Numbered from the stretch's first letter, positions 43,335 through 54,221 are shown. The stretch: 64,000 nucleotides of DNA from Bacteroidales bacterium (GCA_017618115.1 JAFZUX010000015.1:1-64000); one strand, 5' to 3'. Program-made: numbers and translations. Notes: generated by a model not told the origin, from the sequence alone.

Positions 43335-44318
43335 ATGAAATCCGTTTTAACAGTTGGAAACGCACTTACAGATATTTTGGCAGTACTGCCGGACGATTCT
43401 CTTTTGAAGGAGTTTAACCTCCCGATAGGGAGTATGCAGTGGGTAGAGAAAGAGGAGGGAGAGAAGATTCTTGAGCGTCTGCAAAAGTTTGATTTGCAGT
43501 ATGTTCCAGGAGGAAGTGCCGCAAACACCATCTCCGGAACCGCAATATTGGGAATGCCGAGCGGGTTTATAGGAAAGGTGGGAGACGATCCCATAGGAAG
43601 GCTCTATAAAGAGGGGATGGAGAAGATGGGCGTTAAGCCGCATCTGCTTCTGGGAAAGGCTCCTAGCGGAAGGGCTATGGTGCTTATTACTCCTCCCAAC
43701 AGCGAGCGTACCTTTGCAGACTATATGGGAGCAACTCTGGAACTCTGTGCTGAGGATTTGAACGAGGAGATTTTTAAGGAGTATGACATTGTTCATATAG
43801 AGGGTTATCTTGTACAGAATCAGGATCTTGTAAGAAGGATAGCGGAATTGGCCCACTCATTTGGGAAGGAGGTTTCCATAGATATGGCAAGTTACAACGT
43901 GGTGGAAAGCAACAGAGATTTTTTAAGGGAGATTGTGGAGAAGTACGTAGATGTTCTCTTTGCAAACGAGTCTGAGGCACAGGCTTTTACCGGCAAGACT
44001 GAGTATGCTGCGGCAGAGGAGATTGCAAAGATCTGCAAGGTGGCGGTAGTTAAACTCGGCGGAAAGGGTTCCATTGTAAGAAGCGGAGATAAGGTTTATA
44101 CCGTTGAACCTATGAAGGCAAATAAGGTGGATACCACAGGTGCGGGAGATATTTACGCCTCCGGATTCCTGTACGGTTACTCATTGGGGCTGCCGCTTGA
44201 TGTATGCGGAAAGATAGGAACCATACTCTCTTCCAAAGTCATTGAGGTGGTGGGCCCTAAGTTGGACGGTGAGCGTTGGGAGCAGGCTAAGAGAGAGATT
44301 GCTCAGTTGATTGGATAA
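43335..44318 (+). CDS. PfkB-family sugar/nucleoside kinase, adenosine kinase-like
   Basis: A 327-residue ribokinase-fold kinase. The N-terminal SVLTVGNALTDILAVLPDD and GGSAANTISGTAILG bind the ribose-containing substrate; VDTTGAGDIYASGFLYGYS holds the anion hole and catalytic Asp. The family in Bacteroidales is often annotated adenosine kinase; ribokinase or other PfkB specificity cannot be excluded. Stop and next start share a base (TAATG), linking it to the histidine kinase gene. Confidence 0.85.
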   Translation: MKSVLTVGNALTDILAVLPDDSLLKEFNLPIGSMQWVEKEEGEKILERLQKFDLQYVPGGSAANTISGTAILGMPSGFIGKVGDDPIGRLYKEGMEKMGVKPHLLLGKAPSGRAMVLITPPNSERTFADYMGATLELCAEDLNEEIFKEYDIVHIEGYLVQNQDLVRRIAELAHSFGKEVSIDMASYNVVESNRDFLREIVEKYVDVLFANESEAQAFTGKTEYAAAEEIAKICKVAVVKLGGKGSIVRSGDKVYTVEPMKANKVDTTGAGDIYASGFLYGYSLGLPLDVCGKIGTILSSKVIEVVGPKLDGERWEQAKREIAQLIG

Positions 44319-45646
44319 TGAACAGATATTTTAAGATAGTGGCCGTTATTGCAGTGCTTGCACTTTTGCCGCTGCAGTATTTTCTTCTTTCCAATGTCTA
44401 CAAATCATTGGAGAAGAACCTCTATACCACGGTGGATGAGTGTTTCCAAAGTGCTGTGGAAGAGGAGGCTATGATACGCTTTCATAAAATTGCCGCAAGC
44501 AGAGATATTACTCTGGGTGGAAGCAGTTCCCGCATTAACCAGGATGTTCTGCTCAGCGTAAGTTCCATTCTTCAGTTAAGCGGCTCTTCAATAGATATGG
44601 ATACTCTCTCTTTAATCTTCAGTAAAAATCTGAAGGAGAGGGAGTTGGGAAGTTTGAGCTTTAAGATAGAGGAGAGGATGAACGATACTACGCTCTACAA
44701 AGTGGCGGACGATTTCATTAAAGAGCCAACCGGAGAGCAGCTCTCCTTCTCATCTTTGGAAACTCACGTAGTTCCTGTAACCCAAGATCTTACAAAAGGG
44801 TTGGTTGCCGTTGTAAACAATCCTTATGTTGCAATATTCTCCAAGATGAAACTGATGATGATATTCTCATTCATCATAGTTCTCTTTGTAATCTGGTGTC
44901 TTTACAGGTTTGCCCGTCTTTTGAGCAAGGCAAACTTTATAAACAATCTGCGTAAGGACCACACTTATGCAATGATTCACGATATGAAGACTCCGCTCTC
45001 CTCCATTATGATCATTGCGGAGGATTTTAAGGAGAACGAAAAGATTGCAGAAGATGCGGAAACGGCTCAGCAACTGAAGATTCTGGATGAGGAGTGCCGC
45101 CATCTGAACACTATTTGTGAGAAGGTTATAAATGTGGCAAAGGTTGAAAATAAGAAGCTGAAGTTTGTATATGAGAAGATAGTGTTGGACGAGTTCCTAT
45201 CGGGAATAAGAGGTAAATATGAGTCCCTTTACTCTTCCGCTTCAAAAAAGGTTAACATTAAGGTGGAGTGCAAAGAGGGAGAGTGGATGATTGCAGACAG
45301 GCTGTACCTTACGGAGATAATGGACAACCTTATTGACAACTCAATAAAATACTCCGGCAGCAGCGTAGATATCAAACTCTCTGTGAGCGATGTACGCCGC
45401 TTTAAGGAGATACGGGTGCTGGATAACGGAAAGGGGTTCTACAAGAGTGAAAAGAAGCGTCTCTTTAAAAAGTTTGAGAGGGGGGAGAACACCGTGGGCA
45501 TTAGCGGACACGGTATAGGACTTCACTATGTTTATCAACTGATGAAGTTCTTTGACGGGTATGTTAAGATTGAGAGTAAGGTGGGAGAATTCACGGAGGT
45601 TGTGTTGGGATTTCCTTCCGTGGAAAACTATGAGATTGTTGAATAG
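44318..45646 (+). CDS. Sensor histidine kinase
   Basis: A 442-residue two-transmembrane kinase. Helices at residues 5-27 and about 177-198 enclose a 150-residue periplasmic sensor. The H-box is MIHDMKTPLSS, the N-box MDNLIDNSIKYS, and G-boxes VLDNGKGF and GHGIGLHYVYQ. The organisation and partner resemble Bacteroides RprX, but no ligand can be read from the sequence. It is followed after four bases by its response regulator. Confidence 0.93.
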   Translation: MNRYFKIVAVIAVLALLPLQYFLLSNVYKSLEKNLYTTVDECFQSAVEEEAMIRFHKIAASRDITLGGSSSRINQDVLLSVSSILQLSGSSIDMDTLSLIFSKNLKERELGSLSFKIEERMNDTTLYKVADDFIKEPTGEQLSFSSLETHVVPVTQDLTKGLVAVVNNPYVAIFSKMKLMMIFSFIIVLFVIWCLYRFARLLSKANFINNLRKDHTYAMIHDMKTPLSSIMIIAEDFKENEKIAEDAETAQQLKILDEECRHLNTICEKVINVAKVENKKLKFVYEKIVLDEFLSGIRGKYESLYSSASKKVNIKVECKEGEWMIADRLYLTEIMDNLIDNSIKYSGSSVDIKLSVSDVRRFKEIRVLDNGKGFYKSEKKRLFKKFERGENTVGISGHGIGLHYVYQLMKFFDGYVKIESKVGEFTEVVLGFPSVENYEIVE

Positions 45647-45650
45647 ATAG

Positions 45651-46310
45651 ATGAGCGTTATGATACGGTTGCTTATAGTAGAAGATGATACTAATCTCAG
45701 CTTCCTCATTAAGAGGAAGTTGGAAAAGCAGGGGGATTATGTTGTAGAGACTGCGGAAGATGGTGCAAAGGGGCTTAAGGCTCTTACAGTTTTCCGTCCG
45801 GACGTTATAGTTACAGATCTTGAGATGGGAGAGGGGATGGACGGCAACACAATGATTGAGAAGATACGCTCTGCAAACAATGAGATACCTATCATAGTTC
45901 TTACCGGCAAGTTGGAGTTTCTGAAGCAGAGCGGTGCAAATCTCTATCTTAAAAAACCCTTCAACACTCAGGAGTTGGACATCAATATTCGTTCACTGCT
46001 AAAGAAGAACAAAGAGAACTTTACCATTGGTAAGTTTACATTTGATCCGGCATCCCGTACCCTTACTCTGGGGGCGGAGAGTTTCAAGGTTACTCCAACG
46101 GGAGCAAAGGTGCTTCTGATGCTCTGTCAGGAGATGGGTAAGTGTGTGGAACGTAAGAAGATACAGGGGACTATCTGGGGGGATTACGATAACGAGAGCA
46201 TCTCTCACAATCTGGACGTTCAGATAGATAAACTTAGGGGCCTGCTTAAGGCAGACCCTTCCGTATCAATTGAAATAATCAAGAAGACAGGTATAATTCT
46301 GCGTGCCTAG
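45651..46310 (+). CDS. OmpR-type response regulator
   Basis: A 219-residue regulator. The receiver begins RLLIVEDDTNLSFLI, with phospho-acceptor Asp56 in VTDLEMG, Thr85 and Lys102 (YLKKPF). The C-terminal winged helix (residues 125-219, FKVTPTGAKVLLMLCQEM, HNLDVQIDKLRGLL) binds DNA. The partner kinase gene ends four bases earlier. RprY is the nearest well-known comparison in Bacteroides. Its 3' end overlaps the convergent nucleoside kinase by four bases. Confidence 0.93.
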   Translation: MSVMIRLLIVEDDTNLSFLIKRKLEKQGDYVVETAEDGAKGLKALTVFRPDVIVTDLEMGEGMDGNTMIEKIRSANNEIPIIVLTGKLEFLKQSGANLYLKKPFNTQELDINIRSLLKKNKENFTIGKFTFDPASRTLTLGAESFKVTPTGAKVLLMLCQEMGKCVERKKIQGTIWGDYDNESISHNLDVQIDKLRGLLKADPSVSIEIIKKTGIILRA

Positions 46311-48004
46311 TATGTAAAGACACTGCCTCCTATAAACTCTCTCATAATGGAGGTAGCTGGTATTGTGGCAATCTCTTCCGGAGTGAGTGCGGCAATTCTG
46401 CTCAAAAAATTCAAAAGTCTTGAGGCCTCAATGTATGCCTGGCTCATTGGAGAAATTCTTCTAAGCAGAGGCTCTGCATAATACTTTAACATTGGAAGCT
46501 CGTAAAGCAGTGAGGAGTTGAACATTACATCTGCATTCTCCTGGAACGGGAATATATTCTTTCTCTCTCCCGATGTTACGGAAGGCCATCTCTCTATAGT
46601 CTCCTCTGCGCTGTAACCTCTGAATTTAAAGTCTCTTACCATTCTGCGCAGTTTGCGGCAGTCTGTTGTGGAGATATAGTTGTTCTCATCTATAGGAAGA
46701 GTTGTGAGTGCAGAGGCGTAAACCTTAAACTTGAGAGAGTCATCTATCTTGCTTGTAAGCACTGGGTTAAGGGCGTGTATTCCCTCCATTACAAGAACGT
46801 CTCCCTTCTGCATGCGGATTTTGTTTCCTGTAAGAGAGCTCTTTCCCTCCGTAAAATCAAACTTAGGGAGTGTTATTTCCTCTCCGTTGAAGAGTCTGGT
46901 TAAGTGGTCGTTAAGAAGGTCAAGGTTGAGGGCGTAAACAGATTCAAAATCATACTCTCCGTTCTCGTCTTTTGGAGTGAGCGGGCGGTCTACAAAGTAA
47001 TCGTCCATTGCAACAATTACCGGATTGAGTCCTAAAACCTTCATCTGCAGGGCAATCCTCTTGGATGTTGTGGTCTTGCCGCTGGAAGAAGGGCCGGCAA
47101 TCAGTACCAGACGAACCTCATCCTTTCTCTCGTTAATCATATCTGCAATCTTTGCAAACTTTCTCTCATGCAGAGCCTCTGAGACATAAACGGCCTTCTT
47201 TCCGTGACCCTGGCTGATTAATTCGTTTACGGTTGCAATATCCTTAGCACCAATAATCTGGCACCAGTTGCGGTTCTCTACAAAAATTTCAGAAAGTTTT
47301 TTCTGATACTTCTGTTCAGGCAAATCGTAAGGCTTCTGAGAAGAAGGATTCTTTATGCAGAAACCATCACTGTAACGAGAGATGCTCCAACGGTTAATCA
47401 GCTTGGTGGAATAGACCATAGGACCGTAGAAGTAGTCTCCGTAACCATCGAGATAATAAAGGGTTATAAAGAATTCTCCCACGCTCTTGGTAAGAGCTGC
47501 CTTTGATGTCTGGTTATGAGAGAGGAAGGTTAGACAGGCTTCAGCATTGCTCTTTTTGGTCTTAATCAGACGCAGGTCTTCATTAACCAGTTCCCACATT
47601 CTCTTTTCCAACTTTATTAGATCTTCTTCCGTGGTTGGAACGGTAACGGAAGAATCATCTGCCCTTTTGAATTCTGCATACTGTCCGTTTGGAAGATGGT
47701 AGGTGATGTAGAGTGTCCTATCCGGGAATAAGTCATAGCAGGCCTTCTGGCATAACATATTGAGAGAACGGGCATAACAGCGTCTTCCGTCTGCATCGTC
47801 ATAGGTTAAGAAGTAGACGGCGGAGGCCAGATAGAGTTCAAAACCCAACTCTTTCAAATCATGATTAACATAGGCGGCCAGAACATCCATCCCCTTCCAA
47901 TCATAATCTATCATTCCCAAGACCTCCTTGAGTGAAGTTCCCACAGGCACTTCATAGTTCTGCCTATTATTGATGCAGTATACTCTTACTTTTCTTGTTT
48001 CCAT
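46307..48004 (-). CDS. TGS-domain nucleoside kinase (uridine kinase-like)
   Basis: A 565-residue fusion. Residues 1-60 are a TGS domain (YCINNRQNYEVPVGTSLKEV); residues about 60-200 resemble the second editing-type domain of threonyl-tRNA synthetase; from about 290 onward lies a phosphoribulokinase/uridine kinase domain with Walker A AGPSSSGKTTTSKR, AMDDYFVDR and LVMEGIHALNP. This architecture is common in Bacteroidetes and Firmicutes and is annotated as nucleoside kinase. TGS domains can bind nucleotides such as ppGpp, so regulation by alarmone is possible but not shown. Confidence 0.88.
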   Translation of the reverse strand: METRKVRVYCINNRQNYEVPVGTSLKEVLGMIDYDWKGMDVLAAYVNHDLKELGFELYLASAVYFLTYDDADGRRCYARSLNMLCQKACYDLFPDRTLYITYHLPNGQYAEFKRADDSSVTVPTTEEDLIKLEKRMWELVNEDLRLIKTKKSNAEACLTFLSHNQTSKAALTKSVGEFFITLYYLDGYGDYFYGPMVYSTKLINRWSISRYSDGFCIKNPSSQKPYDLPEQKYQKKLSEIFVENRNWCQIIGAKDIATVNELISQGHGKKAVYVSEALHERKFAKIADMINERKDEVRLVLIAGPSSSGKTTTSKRIALQMKVLGLNPVIVAMDDYFVDRPLTPKDENGEYDFESVYALNLDLLNDHLTRLFNGEEITLPKFDFTEGKSSLTGNKIRMQKGDVLVMEGIHALNPVLTSKIDDSLKFKVYASALTTLPIDENNYISTTDCRKLRRMVRDFKFRGYSAEETIERWPSVTSGERKNIFPFQENADVMFNSSLLYELPMLKYYAEPLLRRISPMSQAYIEASRLLNFLSRIAALTPEEIATIPATSIMREFIGGSVFTY

Positions 48005-48017
48005 AACGGATTCAAAA

Positions 48018-50879
48018 TTACACTTTTTCTTTATTCCTTAAGCACTGTTTCAGATATTCTCCGGTAACGCTGTCAGGGTTTGAAGCAACCTCTTCCGGAG
48101 TTCCGGTTGCAATGATTTTTCCACCCTGCTGTCCGCCCTCCGGCCCCATATCTATCAGATAATCCACGCTCTTTAAAATATCCAGATTGTGCTCTATTAT
48201 TACAACGGTATTACCTTTATCCACAATCCTTTGCAGCACCCCAAGCAGTACCTTTATATCCTCAAAGTGGAGGCCGGTGGTAGGCTCGTCCAAAAGGAAG
48301 AGAGAGTTGCCGGTCTCTTTTCTGGAGAGTTCTGTGGCAAGTTTAACTCTCTGACTCTCACCGCCGCTGAGGGTTGTGGAAGGCTGTCCCAGTTTAACGT
48401 AACCTAGGCCCACATCTTCCATGGCCTTGAGTTTTAGATAGATACTCGGTATTGGTTGGAAGAATTCCACTGCCTCCGAGACAGTCATTTCAAGCACATC
48501 ATTAATGCTCTTGCCCTTATATTTTACCTGGAGAGTCTCCTGGTTGTAACGCTTTCCTCCGCACTCCTTGCAGGTGACGTAAACGCTTGGCAGATAGTTC
48601 ATCTCTATGGTTTCAACACCTGCACCTTTGCAAACTTCACATCTCCCTCCTTTTACGTTGAAGGAGAAACGTCCGGCCTTGAATCCTCTTATCTGAGCGT
48701 CCGGAGTCTTCTCAAAGAGTTTTCTAATCTCTGCAAATACGTTTACGTAAGTTGCAGGATTTGAGCGCGGTGTCTTGCCTATAGGAGACTGGTCAACTAC
48801 AATTACCTTATCTATGTTCTCCACTCCCTCAATCTTTTTGTAAGGAAGCGGACGGGTAATTGCACGGTAGAAGTGGGAAGTCAGAATAGGGGTAAGAGTG
48901 TCGTTAATAAGGGATGACTTTCCGCTGCCGCTCACTCCGCTTATTCCCACCAAACAGCCGAGCGGAATATCCAGCGTTACATCCTTTAGGTTGTTCCCTG
49001 AAGCACCCTTGAGGATGAGGTGTTTACCGCTTCCGTTGCGCCTTTTCTGAGGAACCTCTATCTCTCTGATTCCCCGTATATAATCTGCAGTAAAACTCTT
49101 CAGTTTTTTTACCTTCTCCTTAGGCATCTTCATAAGTTCCTTTGGTGTAAGAGAGAAGAGAAGTTCACCTCCTTTGTTTCCCGCACCCGGACCAAGATCT
49201 ATCAGCAAGTCGCAGGAGAGCATAGTCTCAAGGTCATGCTCCACAACCATTACTGAGTTCCCCTCGTCTCTCAGTTTTTTGAGTGAGTTAATCAGTTTTA
49301 TGTTATCCTTCTGATGGAGTCCGATGCTAGGTTCATCCAGTATGTAAAGCACGCCTACCAGTTTGCTACCTATCTGAGTAGCAAGGCGTATGCGCTGGCT
49401 TTCTCCTCCGCTTAACGTTGCCGTTGCTCTGTCCAAAGAGAGGTAATCCAATCCTACCGCCGTAAGAAATCCCACCCTGTCATTGAGTTCTTTAAGAATA
49501 TCTCTGGCAATGGTATTTTGTCTTCTATCCAGTTTCTTAGGAAGTTGCTTGAGCCAGAGGTTGAGATCTTTAATATCCATTGATGCAACCTCTGCAATGT
49601 TCTTCCCGTCTATTTTAAAACAGAGCGCCTCCTTCTTCAATCTGGTGCCGTTACACTCCGGGCATACAATCTCTTCTATGTATCTCTCTTTCAGGTTCTC
49701 AGAAGAGGAGTGCTCCCTATCCTTAAGGTCATCCTCCTCACTTTGACTCATCTTGGAAATCACTCCCGGGAAGGAGGAGAGAAGAGTTCCGTCTGAAAGG
49801 TTGACCCTAAAGAGTTCCTCCGTTCCGTTTATGATCATATCCATCACCTCTTCCGGCAGATTTTTTATCTGAGCGTTGAGAGAGAAGTCATACTTTTTTG
49901 CCATTGCCTCCAGTATGCGGAAGGTGTCATTATCGTGATATTTCCCGATAGGTACAATGCCTCCGGCATTGATTGATTTTGAGCTGTTTGGAATGATGCG
50001 GCTCATATCAATGCGGGTGATGTAGCCCAACCCCTTGCATCTTGGGCAGGCCCCTTGCGGAGAGTTGAAGGAGAAGGTAAAAGGTGCCGGCTCAGGCAGG
50101 GACTCTCCCGTATCTTCATCCATAAGGTGCATGGAGAAGAATCTAAGAGGCTCGCCGTCCGGGGCGTTGTGGCGAATCACCGCAACTGTTCCGTTGCCTT
50201 TTTCCAAAGCGGTGGAGACGGATGCGTTAATTCTCTTGTAGTCTTCCGTTGTAGGAATCAGTTTATCTACAACGAGTTCTATGAAGTGAACCTTGTAACG
50301 GTCCAATGGTTTTACATCTGCAAGTTCCTTAAGTTTACCGTCAATTCTTACGGTTTGGAATCCCTTCTTTAAAAGGGATTCAAAGAGATCTTTGTAATGT
50401 CCCTTTCTTCCTATAACCAAAGGAGAGAGCAGCAGACATTTCTCCTTCTCAAACTCTTTGATAATGAGATTGGTAATTTGTTCTCCGGTGTAACGTACCA
50501 GTTCTTTGCCGGTTACCGGAGAATAGGCGTGAGAGGCTCTTGCATAGAGAAGACGGAGGAAGTCATAAATCTCCGTAATGGTGCCTACGGTAGAGCGCGG
50601 ATTGTTGCCCGTTGTCTTCTGCTCAATGGCAATGATAGGGCTGAGTCCGGTAATACTCTCTACTGCAGGGCGTTCCAGAACACCAATATATTGACGTGCA
50701 TAGGCGGAGAGAGTCTCCATATAACGTCTCTGCCCCTCCGCATAGATTGTATCAAAGGCCAAAGAGGACTTTCCGCAGCCGGACAGTCCCGTGATTACCA
50801 CAAACTTACCTCTTGGGATATTGACGTTTATCCCCTTGAGATTGTGCTCCTTTGCTCCTATGATTTCAATCTGCTCCAT
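48018..50879 (-). CDS. uvrA: Excinuclease ABC subunit A
   Basis: A 953-residue damage-recognition ATPase of nucleotide excision repair. Two ABC modules are present: [14 protein letters not shown] and [14 protein letters not shown] as Walker A motifs, [17 protein letters not shown] and [16 protein letters not shown] as signatures. Zinc modules CPRCKGLGY and [18 protein letters not shown] are intact. The start at 50879 ([16 protein letters not shown]) is the conserved one; 21 further upstream codons overlap the MBL gene. It follows the MBL gene by one base. Confidence 0.96.
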   Translation of the reverse strand: MEQIEIIGAKEHNLKGINVNIPRGKFVVITGLSGCGKSSLAFDTIYAEGQRRYMETLSAYARQYIGVLERPAVESITGLSPIIAIEQKTTGNNPRSTVGTITEIYDFLRLLYARASHAYSPVTGKELVRYTGEQITNLIIKEFEKEKCLLLSPLVIGRKGHYKDLFESLLKKGFQTVRIDGKLKELADVKPLDRYKVHFIELVVDKLIPTTEDYKRINASVSTALEKGNGTVAVIRHNAPDGEPLRFFSMHLMDEDTGESLPEPAPFTFSFNSPQGACPRCKGLGYITRIDMSRIIPNSSKSINAGGIVPIGKYHDNDTFRILEAMAKKYDFSLNAQIKNLPEEVMDMIINGTEELFRVNLSDGTLLSSFPGVISKMSQSEEDDLKDREHSSSENLKERYIEEIVCPECNGTRLKKEALCFKIDGKNIAEVASMDIKDLNLWLKQLPKKLDRRQNTIARDILKELNDRVGFLTAVGLDYLSLDRATATLSGGESQRIRLATQIGSKLVGVLYILDEPSIGLHQKDNIKLINSLKKLRDEGNSVMVVEHDLETMLSCDLLIDLGPGAGNKGGELLFSLTPKELMKMPKEKVKKLKSFTADYIRGIREIEVPQKRRNGSGKHLILKGASGNNLKDVTLDIPLGCLVGISGVSGSGKSSLINDTLTPILTSHFYRAITRPLPYKKIEGVENIDKVIVVDQSPIGKTPRSNPATYVNVFAEIRKLFEKTPDAQIRGFKAGRFSFNVKGGRCEVCKGAGVETIEMNYLPSVYVTCKECGGKRYNQETLQVKYKGKSINDVLEMTVSEAVEFFQPIPSIYLKLKAMEDVGLGYVKLGQPSTTLSGGESQRVKLATELSRKETGNSLFLLDEPTTGLHFEDIKVLLGVLQRIVDKGNTVVIIEHNLDILKSVDYLIDMGPEGGQQGGKIIATGTPEEVASNPDSVTGEYLKQCLRNKEKV

Positions 50880-50880
50880 C

Positions 50881-51549
50881 TTATTGTAAAAAGCCAAGCC
50901 AGGTTGAGGCTCTGAGGTATGGATTGTGTGCAAGTTCCTCAACCATAGTGGTGTTAGGTCCGTGACCGGAGTAAATTGCAGTGTCCGGTTTAATGGTTTT
51001 TACAAGTATGTTCACCAGGGAGTTGAACATCTTCTCGTTATCTCCTTCCGGAAGATCTGTTCTTCCGCAACTTCCTGCAAACATTGTATCTCCGGTCAGA
51101 ACAATCTTGTTCTCCGGAGAATAGAAGCAGACGCTTCCGTGTGTATGGCCCGGAGTATGAAGCACTTGCAGGGAGGAGTTTCCAAAGGTTACATCCTCTC
51201 CGCCATTAAGGTCTTTGGTATTCAGAGGGGGATCGTTTACTATAATACCGAACATCTGACAGGTTCTCTTTGTTACAGTCAGAAGTTCTCTGTCTTCCGG
51301 ATGGATGTATGTTGGAATGTTGTAACTCTCTGTTATGAACGCGTTTCCCATTGTGTGGTCAAAGTGGCCGTGGGTGCAGAGAAGTTTTACGGGTTTAAGA
51401 GAATTGGTTGTAATGTACTTTACAATTCTATCCTGCTCGCTCTTGGAACTTATTCCCGGATCTACAATTACGCACTCGTTAGTCTCATCAGAGAGTATGT
51501 AGCAACACTCTCTGAGTTCGTTAAGGTAAAACTGTTTTACTGTTATCAT
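50881..51549 (-). CDS. MBL-fold hydrolase, glyoxalase II-like (YcbL type)
   Basis: A 222-residue metallo-beta-lactamase-fold enzyme. The dinuclear metal site motif [12 protein letters not shown] has His60, His62, Asp64 and His65; HTPGHTHGS and [16 protein letters not shown] give the further ligands, and SGHGPNTTM the last His. The GRTDLP signature is typical of glyoxalase II/YcbL-like thioesterases. It is encoded between pcm and uvrA in one strand with gaps under ten bases. Confidence 0.9.
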   Translation of the reverse strand: MITVKQFYLNELRECCYILSDETNECVIVDPGISSKSEQDRIVKYITTNSLKPVKLLCTHGHFDHTMGNAFITESYNIPTYIHPEDRELLTVTKRTCQMFGIIVNDPPLNTKDLNGGEDVTFGNSSLQVLHTPGHTHGSVCFYSPENKIVLTGDTMFAGSCGRTDLPEGDNEKMFNSLVNILVKTIKPDTAIYSGHGPNTTMVEELAHNPYLRASTWLGFLQ

Positions 51550-51555
51550 ACGCTT

Positions 51556-52287
51556 CTATTTTCCGTTAATACCTTCAAGCATAGGGACAAAGCTTGCAAC
51601 GCCTATATCCTCCGCCTGATATCGCCCCTCTGAAACTCTGGTTATAACCTTGAGCATCTGTTTCTTCTCTCTTCCCTGTGCTTCCTTTTCAAAATCTACC
51701 GGTATAACCATACGGGCTCCCACTTTAAGCTGCTCCAGCAGTTTCTGTGGTATGTGAGGGGCTCCGCAAGTTACAACAATACCGTCAAAAGGGGCCTCGG
51801 CAGGCAGTCCGAGAAAACCATCGCCGAGATAGAGGTGGAACTTACCGGAGTTTACGTTGGTTGAGGTTTGGACGGCAAGTTCCTCATCCAAAAAGAGATA
51901 GCCGGCAGCCTCCAGGTTGGAGATTGCTCTTGGGAAGAGTTCCGCCTGCCTCTCTATGGAGAAAACCTCCGCTCCGAGGTAGAAAAGGACGGCGCTTTGG
52001 TAGCCGCAACCGGTCCCAATTTCCAGTATCCTCGCCCCGGGTTTGAAGTTAAGCAACTGAGTCTCAAGGGCAACGGTGGAGGGTTGGGATATGGTTTGAG
52101 AGGCTCCTATTGCAACGGGGGTATCTTTGTAGGCAAAATCCTCCAGCCCCTCCTCCACAAAAAGGTGCCTGGGAACGGCGCCAATGGCTTTCAGCACCCT
52201 CTCCTCAAAGCGTCCGCTTTCCCTAAGTTGCTGAACCAAAAGATTTCTCCTTCCCTTATGCAGCAGTGTGTCCTGGTTGTCTCTCAT
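51556..52287 (-). CDS. pcm: Protein-L-isoaspartate O-methyltransferase
   Basis: A 243-residue SAM-dependent repair enzyme for isomerised Asp residues. VPRHLFVEEGLEDFAYKD and IGASQTISQPSTVA form the substrate side; ILEIGTGCGYQSAVL is the SAM motif I; DGIVVTCGAPHIPQKLLEQL is the post-I region. It starts a three-gene run pcm-MBL-uvrA on the minus strand. A divergent promoter for the deoxynucleoside kinase lies across the gap. Confidence 0.93.
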   Translation of the reverse strand: MRDNQDTLLHKGRRNLLVQQLRESGRFEERVLKAIGAVPRHLFVEEGLEDFAYKDTPVAIGASQTISQPSTVALETQLLNFKPGARILEIGTGCGYQSAVLFYLGAEVFSIERQAELFPRAISNLEAAGYLFLDEELAVQTSTNVNSGKFHLYLGDGFLGLPAEAPFDGIVVTCGAPHIPQKLLEQLKVGARMVIPVDFEKEAQGREKKQMLKVITRVSEGRYQAEDIGVASFVPMLEGINGK

Positions 52288-52349
52288 TTCCGCCCAAAGG
52301 TACTCTATTTTATCTGAGGGTAATGCTTTTTTGGAAGGTAATTATTTAT

Positions 52350-52357
52350 TAAATTTG
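52350..52357 (+). promoter_or_regulatory. -7 box of the deoxynucleoside kinase gene
   Basis: TAAATTTG, 22 bases before the ATG at 52380, with TTTTTTGG upstream (52326-52334). Confidence 0.5.
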
Positions 52358-52379
52358 TCTAGTACTTAAATCTTACGTT

Positions 52380-53000
52380 ATGCATATAGGAATTGCAGGC
52401 AATATAGGCAGCGGAAAGACTACGCTGACCTCTCTTTTGGCCAAGAATATGGGTTGGACCCCTAAGTATGAACCGGTTGAGAACAACCCTTATCTGGAAG
52501 ACTTTTACAACGACATGCCTCGCTGGTCTTTCAACCTTCAGATCTACTTCCTTAACAAGAGATTCCAGGAGGTTGTAAATATTCGCAATTCCAAAGAAGA
52601 TGTAATTCAGGACCGTACAATCTATGAGGATTCCTGCATATTTGCACCGAATCTGCATAATATGGGACTTATGCCAACCAGAGATTACGAGAACTACAAA
52701 GATCTCTTCTCCCTGATGATTTCACTGGTGCAACCACCTGATTTGATGATTTATCTGCGCTCTTCAATTGAGCACCTCGTATCCAACATCCAAAAGAGAG
52801 GAAGGGCCTACGAGGAGGGAATCCGTTTGGATTATCTGAAAGGATTGAATGATCTTTATGAGGAGTGGAGCAAGACCTACTCAGACGGCAAGCTTCTGAT
52901 TATAGATGTAGATAAGCTTGATTTCCAGAATAATCCTAAGGATTTAAGCACAATCATTGACGCCATTCAGGCAGAACTCGGCGGCTTATTTAATAAATAA
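52380..53000 (+). CDS. Deoxynucleoside kinase
   Basis: A 206-residue kinase of the dCK/dGK/dAK type that salvages deoxynucleosides. The P-loop is IGIAGNIGSGKTT at the N-terminus; VIQDRTIYEDSCIFAPN is the DRS-like substrate motif; QKRGRAYEEGIRLDYLKGLND carries the LID arginines. Which base it prefers cannot be read here. Single-gene unit, its stop directly abutting the convergent EnvC-like gene. Confidence 0.92.
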   Translation: MHIGIAGNIGSGKTTLTSLLAKNMGWTPKYEPVENNPYLEDFYNDMPRWSFNLQIYFLNKRFQEVVNIRNSKEDVIQDRTIYEDSCIFAPNLHNMGLMPTRDYENYKDLFSLMISLVQPPDLMIYLRSSIEHLVSNIQKRGRAYEEGIRLDYLKGLNDLYEEWSKTYSDGKLLIIDVDKLDFQNNPKDLSTIIDAIQAELGGLFNK

Positions 53001-54221
53001 CTACTGCTTGAGCCATAACTCTGGATTTTGCTTTTGCGTACCGTTCCAGAGTTCAAAGTGAAGCTCTGAACTTTCCTGCTTGGTATCCAGAGTTCCAATC
53101 AGTGCGCCCGTTGCAATCTTCTGACCTGCTTTCACATTCACGCGTCCCAGTTTGCAGTAGAAGGTGAAGTATTTGCCGTGCTCAACCAGAACGCAGTTGC
53201 TGTATCCAGGAATAACAATCACCTTCTTAACAACGCCCTCATAAACGGAGTATACGTTGCAACCCGTTGGTGCGGAAATATTTACACCGTTATTGAATGG
53301 TAACTTAACACCTTTTATGGTTGGGTGAGGATGCTCGCCGAATCCCTCAACTATCACTCCGCGCTTAACCGGCCAAGGAAGTTTTCCGCGGTTGTTTTCA
53401 AATGAACCGCTCAAACGTGCGCTCTCCGGAGTCTCCTTGTAAGCGGTTGTTTTACCTGTAGTTGTAGTTGTTTTTATAGCCTCTGCAATCATCTTCTCTA
53501 TCTCTTTGTTGAGGCGTGCGGCCTGCTCCTTCTTCTGCTTAAGTTCCTGAGTATATTTGGATTGCTGCTTTGCAAGAGATTTCTCCAGGTTCTTGTTTTT
53601 CTCCTGATCCTTCTTGAGTTTGTTCAGTTCCTCCTCTTTAGTGTGCTGAGTCTTACGGTTTTCCGCCTGCAGTTTGGAGAGCTGGCTCTTCTCTTCTTCC
53701 AACTCCCGGCTCGCTTTACGTATCTTTTTTGCTTCTAAGGAAAGCGCTGAGGAGTAGTTCTTTAGATAACTCCAACGGCGGTATCCCTGCTCAATATTAT
53801 CACTGGCAATGACATACATAAACCATTTGCGGGAGTCTCTGTTGTTGTACCCTTTGACTATCATTCTGCGGTACATCTTCTTCAGCGTATCCAGCTGACG
53901 GCTCATGATTTCCAGCTTTTTAGCCTTGTCTGAAATCTCCTCGCTCTGGCGGTTGATATCCTTCTCCAACCTCTCAATGATTCTCTCTCTTACGTCCGCC
54001 TTCTTTTTGAGAAGATTGAGCTCTGCGATGGTGTTTTTGCGCTGCTTCTTTGTCTGTTCTATCTGCTTGTCTAAGAACTGAATATCCTGCTCCAACTTTC
54101 CCGCCTGTGCCTTTTTGCTTTCAATGTTTTTGTTCTGGCACAGGGCTTTGCAAGGGGCAAAGAGAAACATCCCGATAATTATCGGGAGAATCCAAACCCT
54201 TGTTTTCAGATGCTCTCTCAT
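53001..54221 (-). CDS. EnvC-like murein hydrolase activator (degenerate M23)
   Basis: A 406-residue exported protein. A signal peptide (residues 1-28, ending ALCQ) precedes a long coiled coil (about 30-250, Lys/Glu/Gln-rich), then a LytM/M23 domain. The metallopeptidase ligands are lost: the HxxxD site reads NNGVNIS, the HxH site reads SELHFEL with its partner His replaced in FYCKLG. This matches EnvC/NlpD-type activators, which bind amidases rather than cut wall themselves. It overlaps the TPR gene end by four bases and is coupled to it. Confidence 0.9.
   Translation of the reverse strand: MREHLKTRVWILPIIIGMFLFAPCKALCQNKNIESKKAQAGKLEQDIQFLDKQIEQTKKQRKNTIAELNLLKKKADVRERIIERLEKDINRQSEEISDKAKKLEIMSRQLDTLKKMYRRMIVKGYNNRDSRKWFMYVIASDNIEQGYRRWSYLKNYSSALSLEAKKIRKASRELEEEKSQLSKLQAENRKTQHTKEEELNKLKKDQEKNKNLEKSLAKQQSKYTQELKQKKEQAARLNKEIEKMIAEAIKTTTTTGKTTAYKETPESARLSGSFENNRGKLPWPVKRGVIVEGFGEHPHPTIKGVKLPFNNGVNISAPTGCNVYSVYEGVVKKVIVIPGYSNCVLVEHGKYFTFYCKLGRVNVKAGQKIATGALIGTLDTKQESSELHFELWNGTQKQNPELWLKQ

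Noticed and set aside
53001..54221. Active M23 endopeptidase
   Set aside because: The zinc ligands are replaced (NNGVNIS, FYCKLG), so the protein is an activator type.
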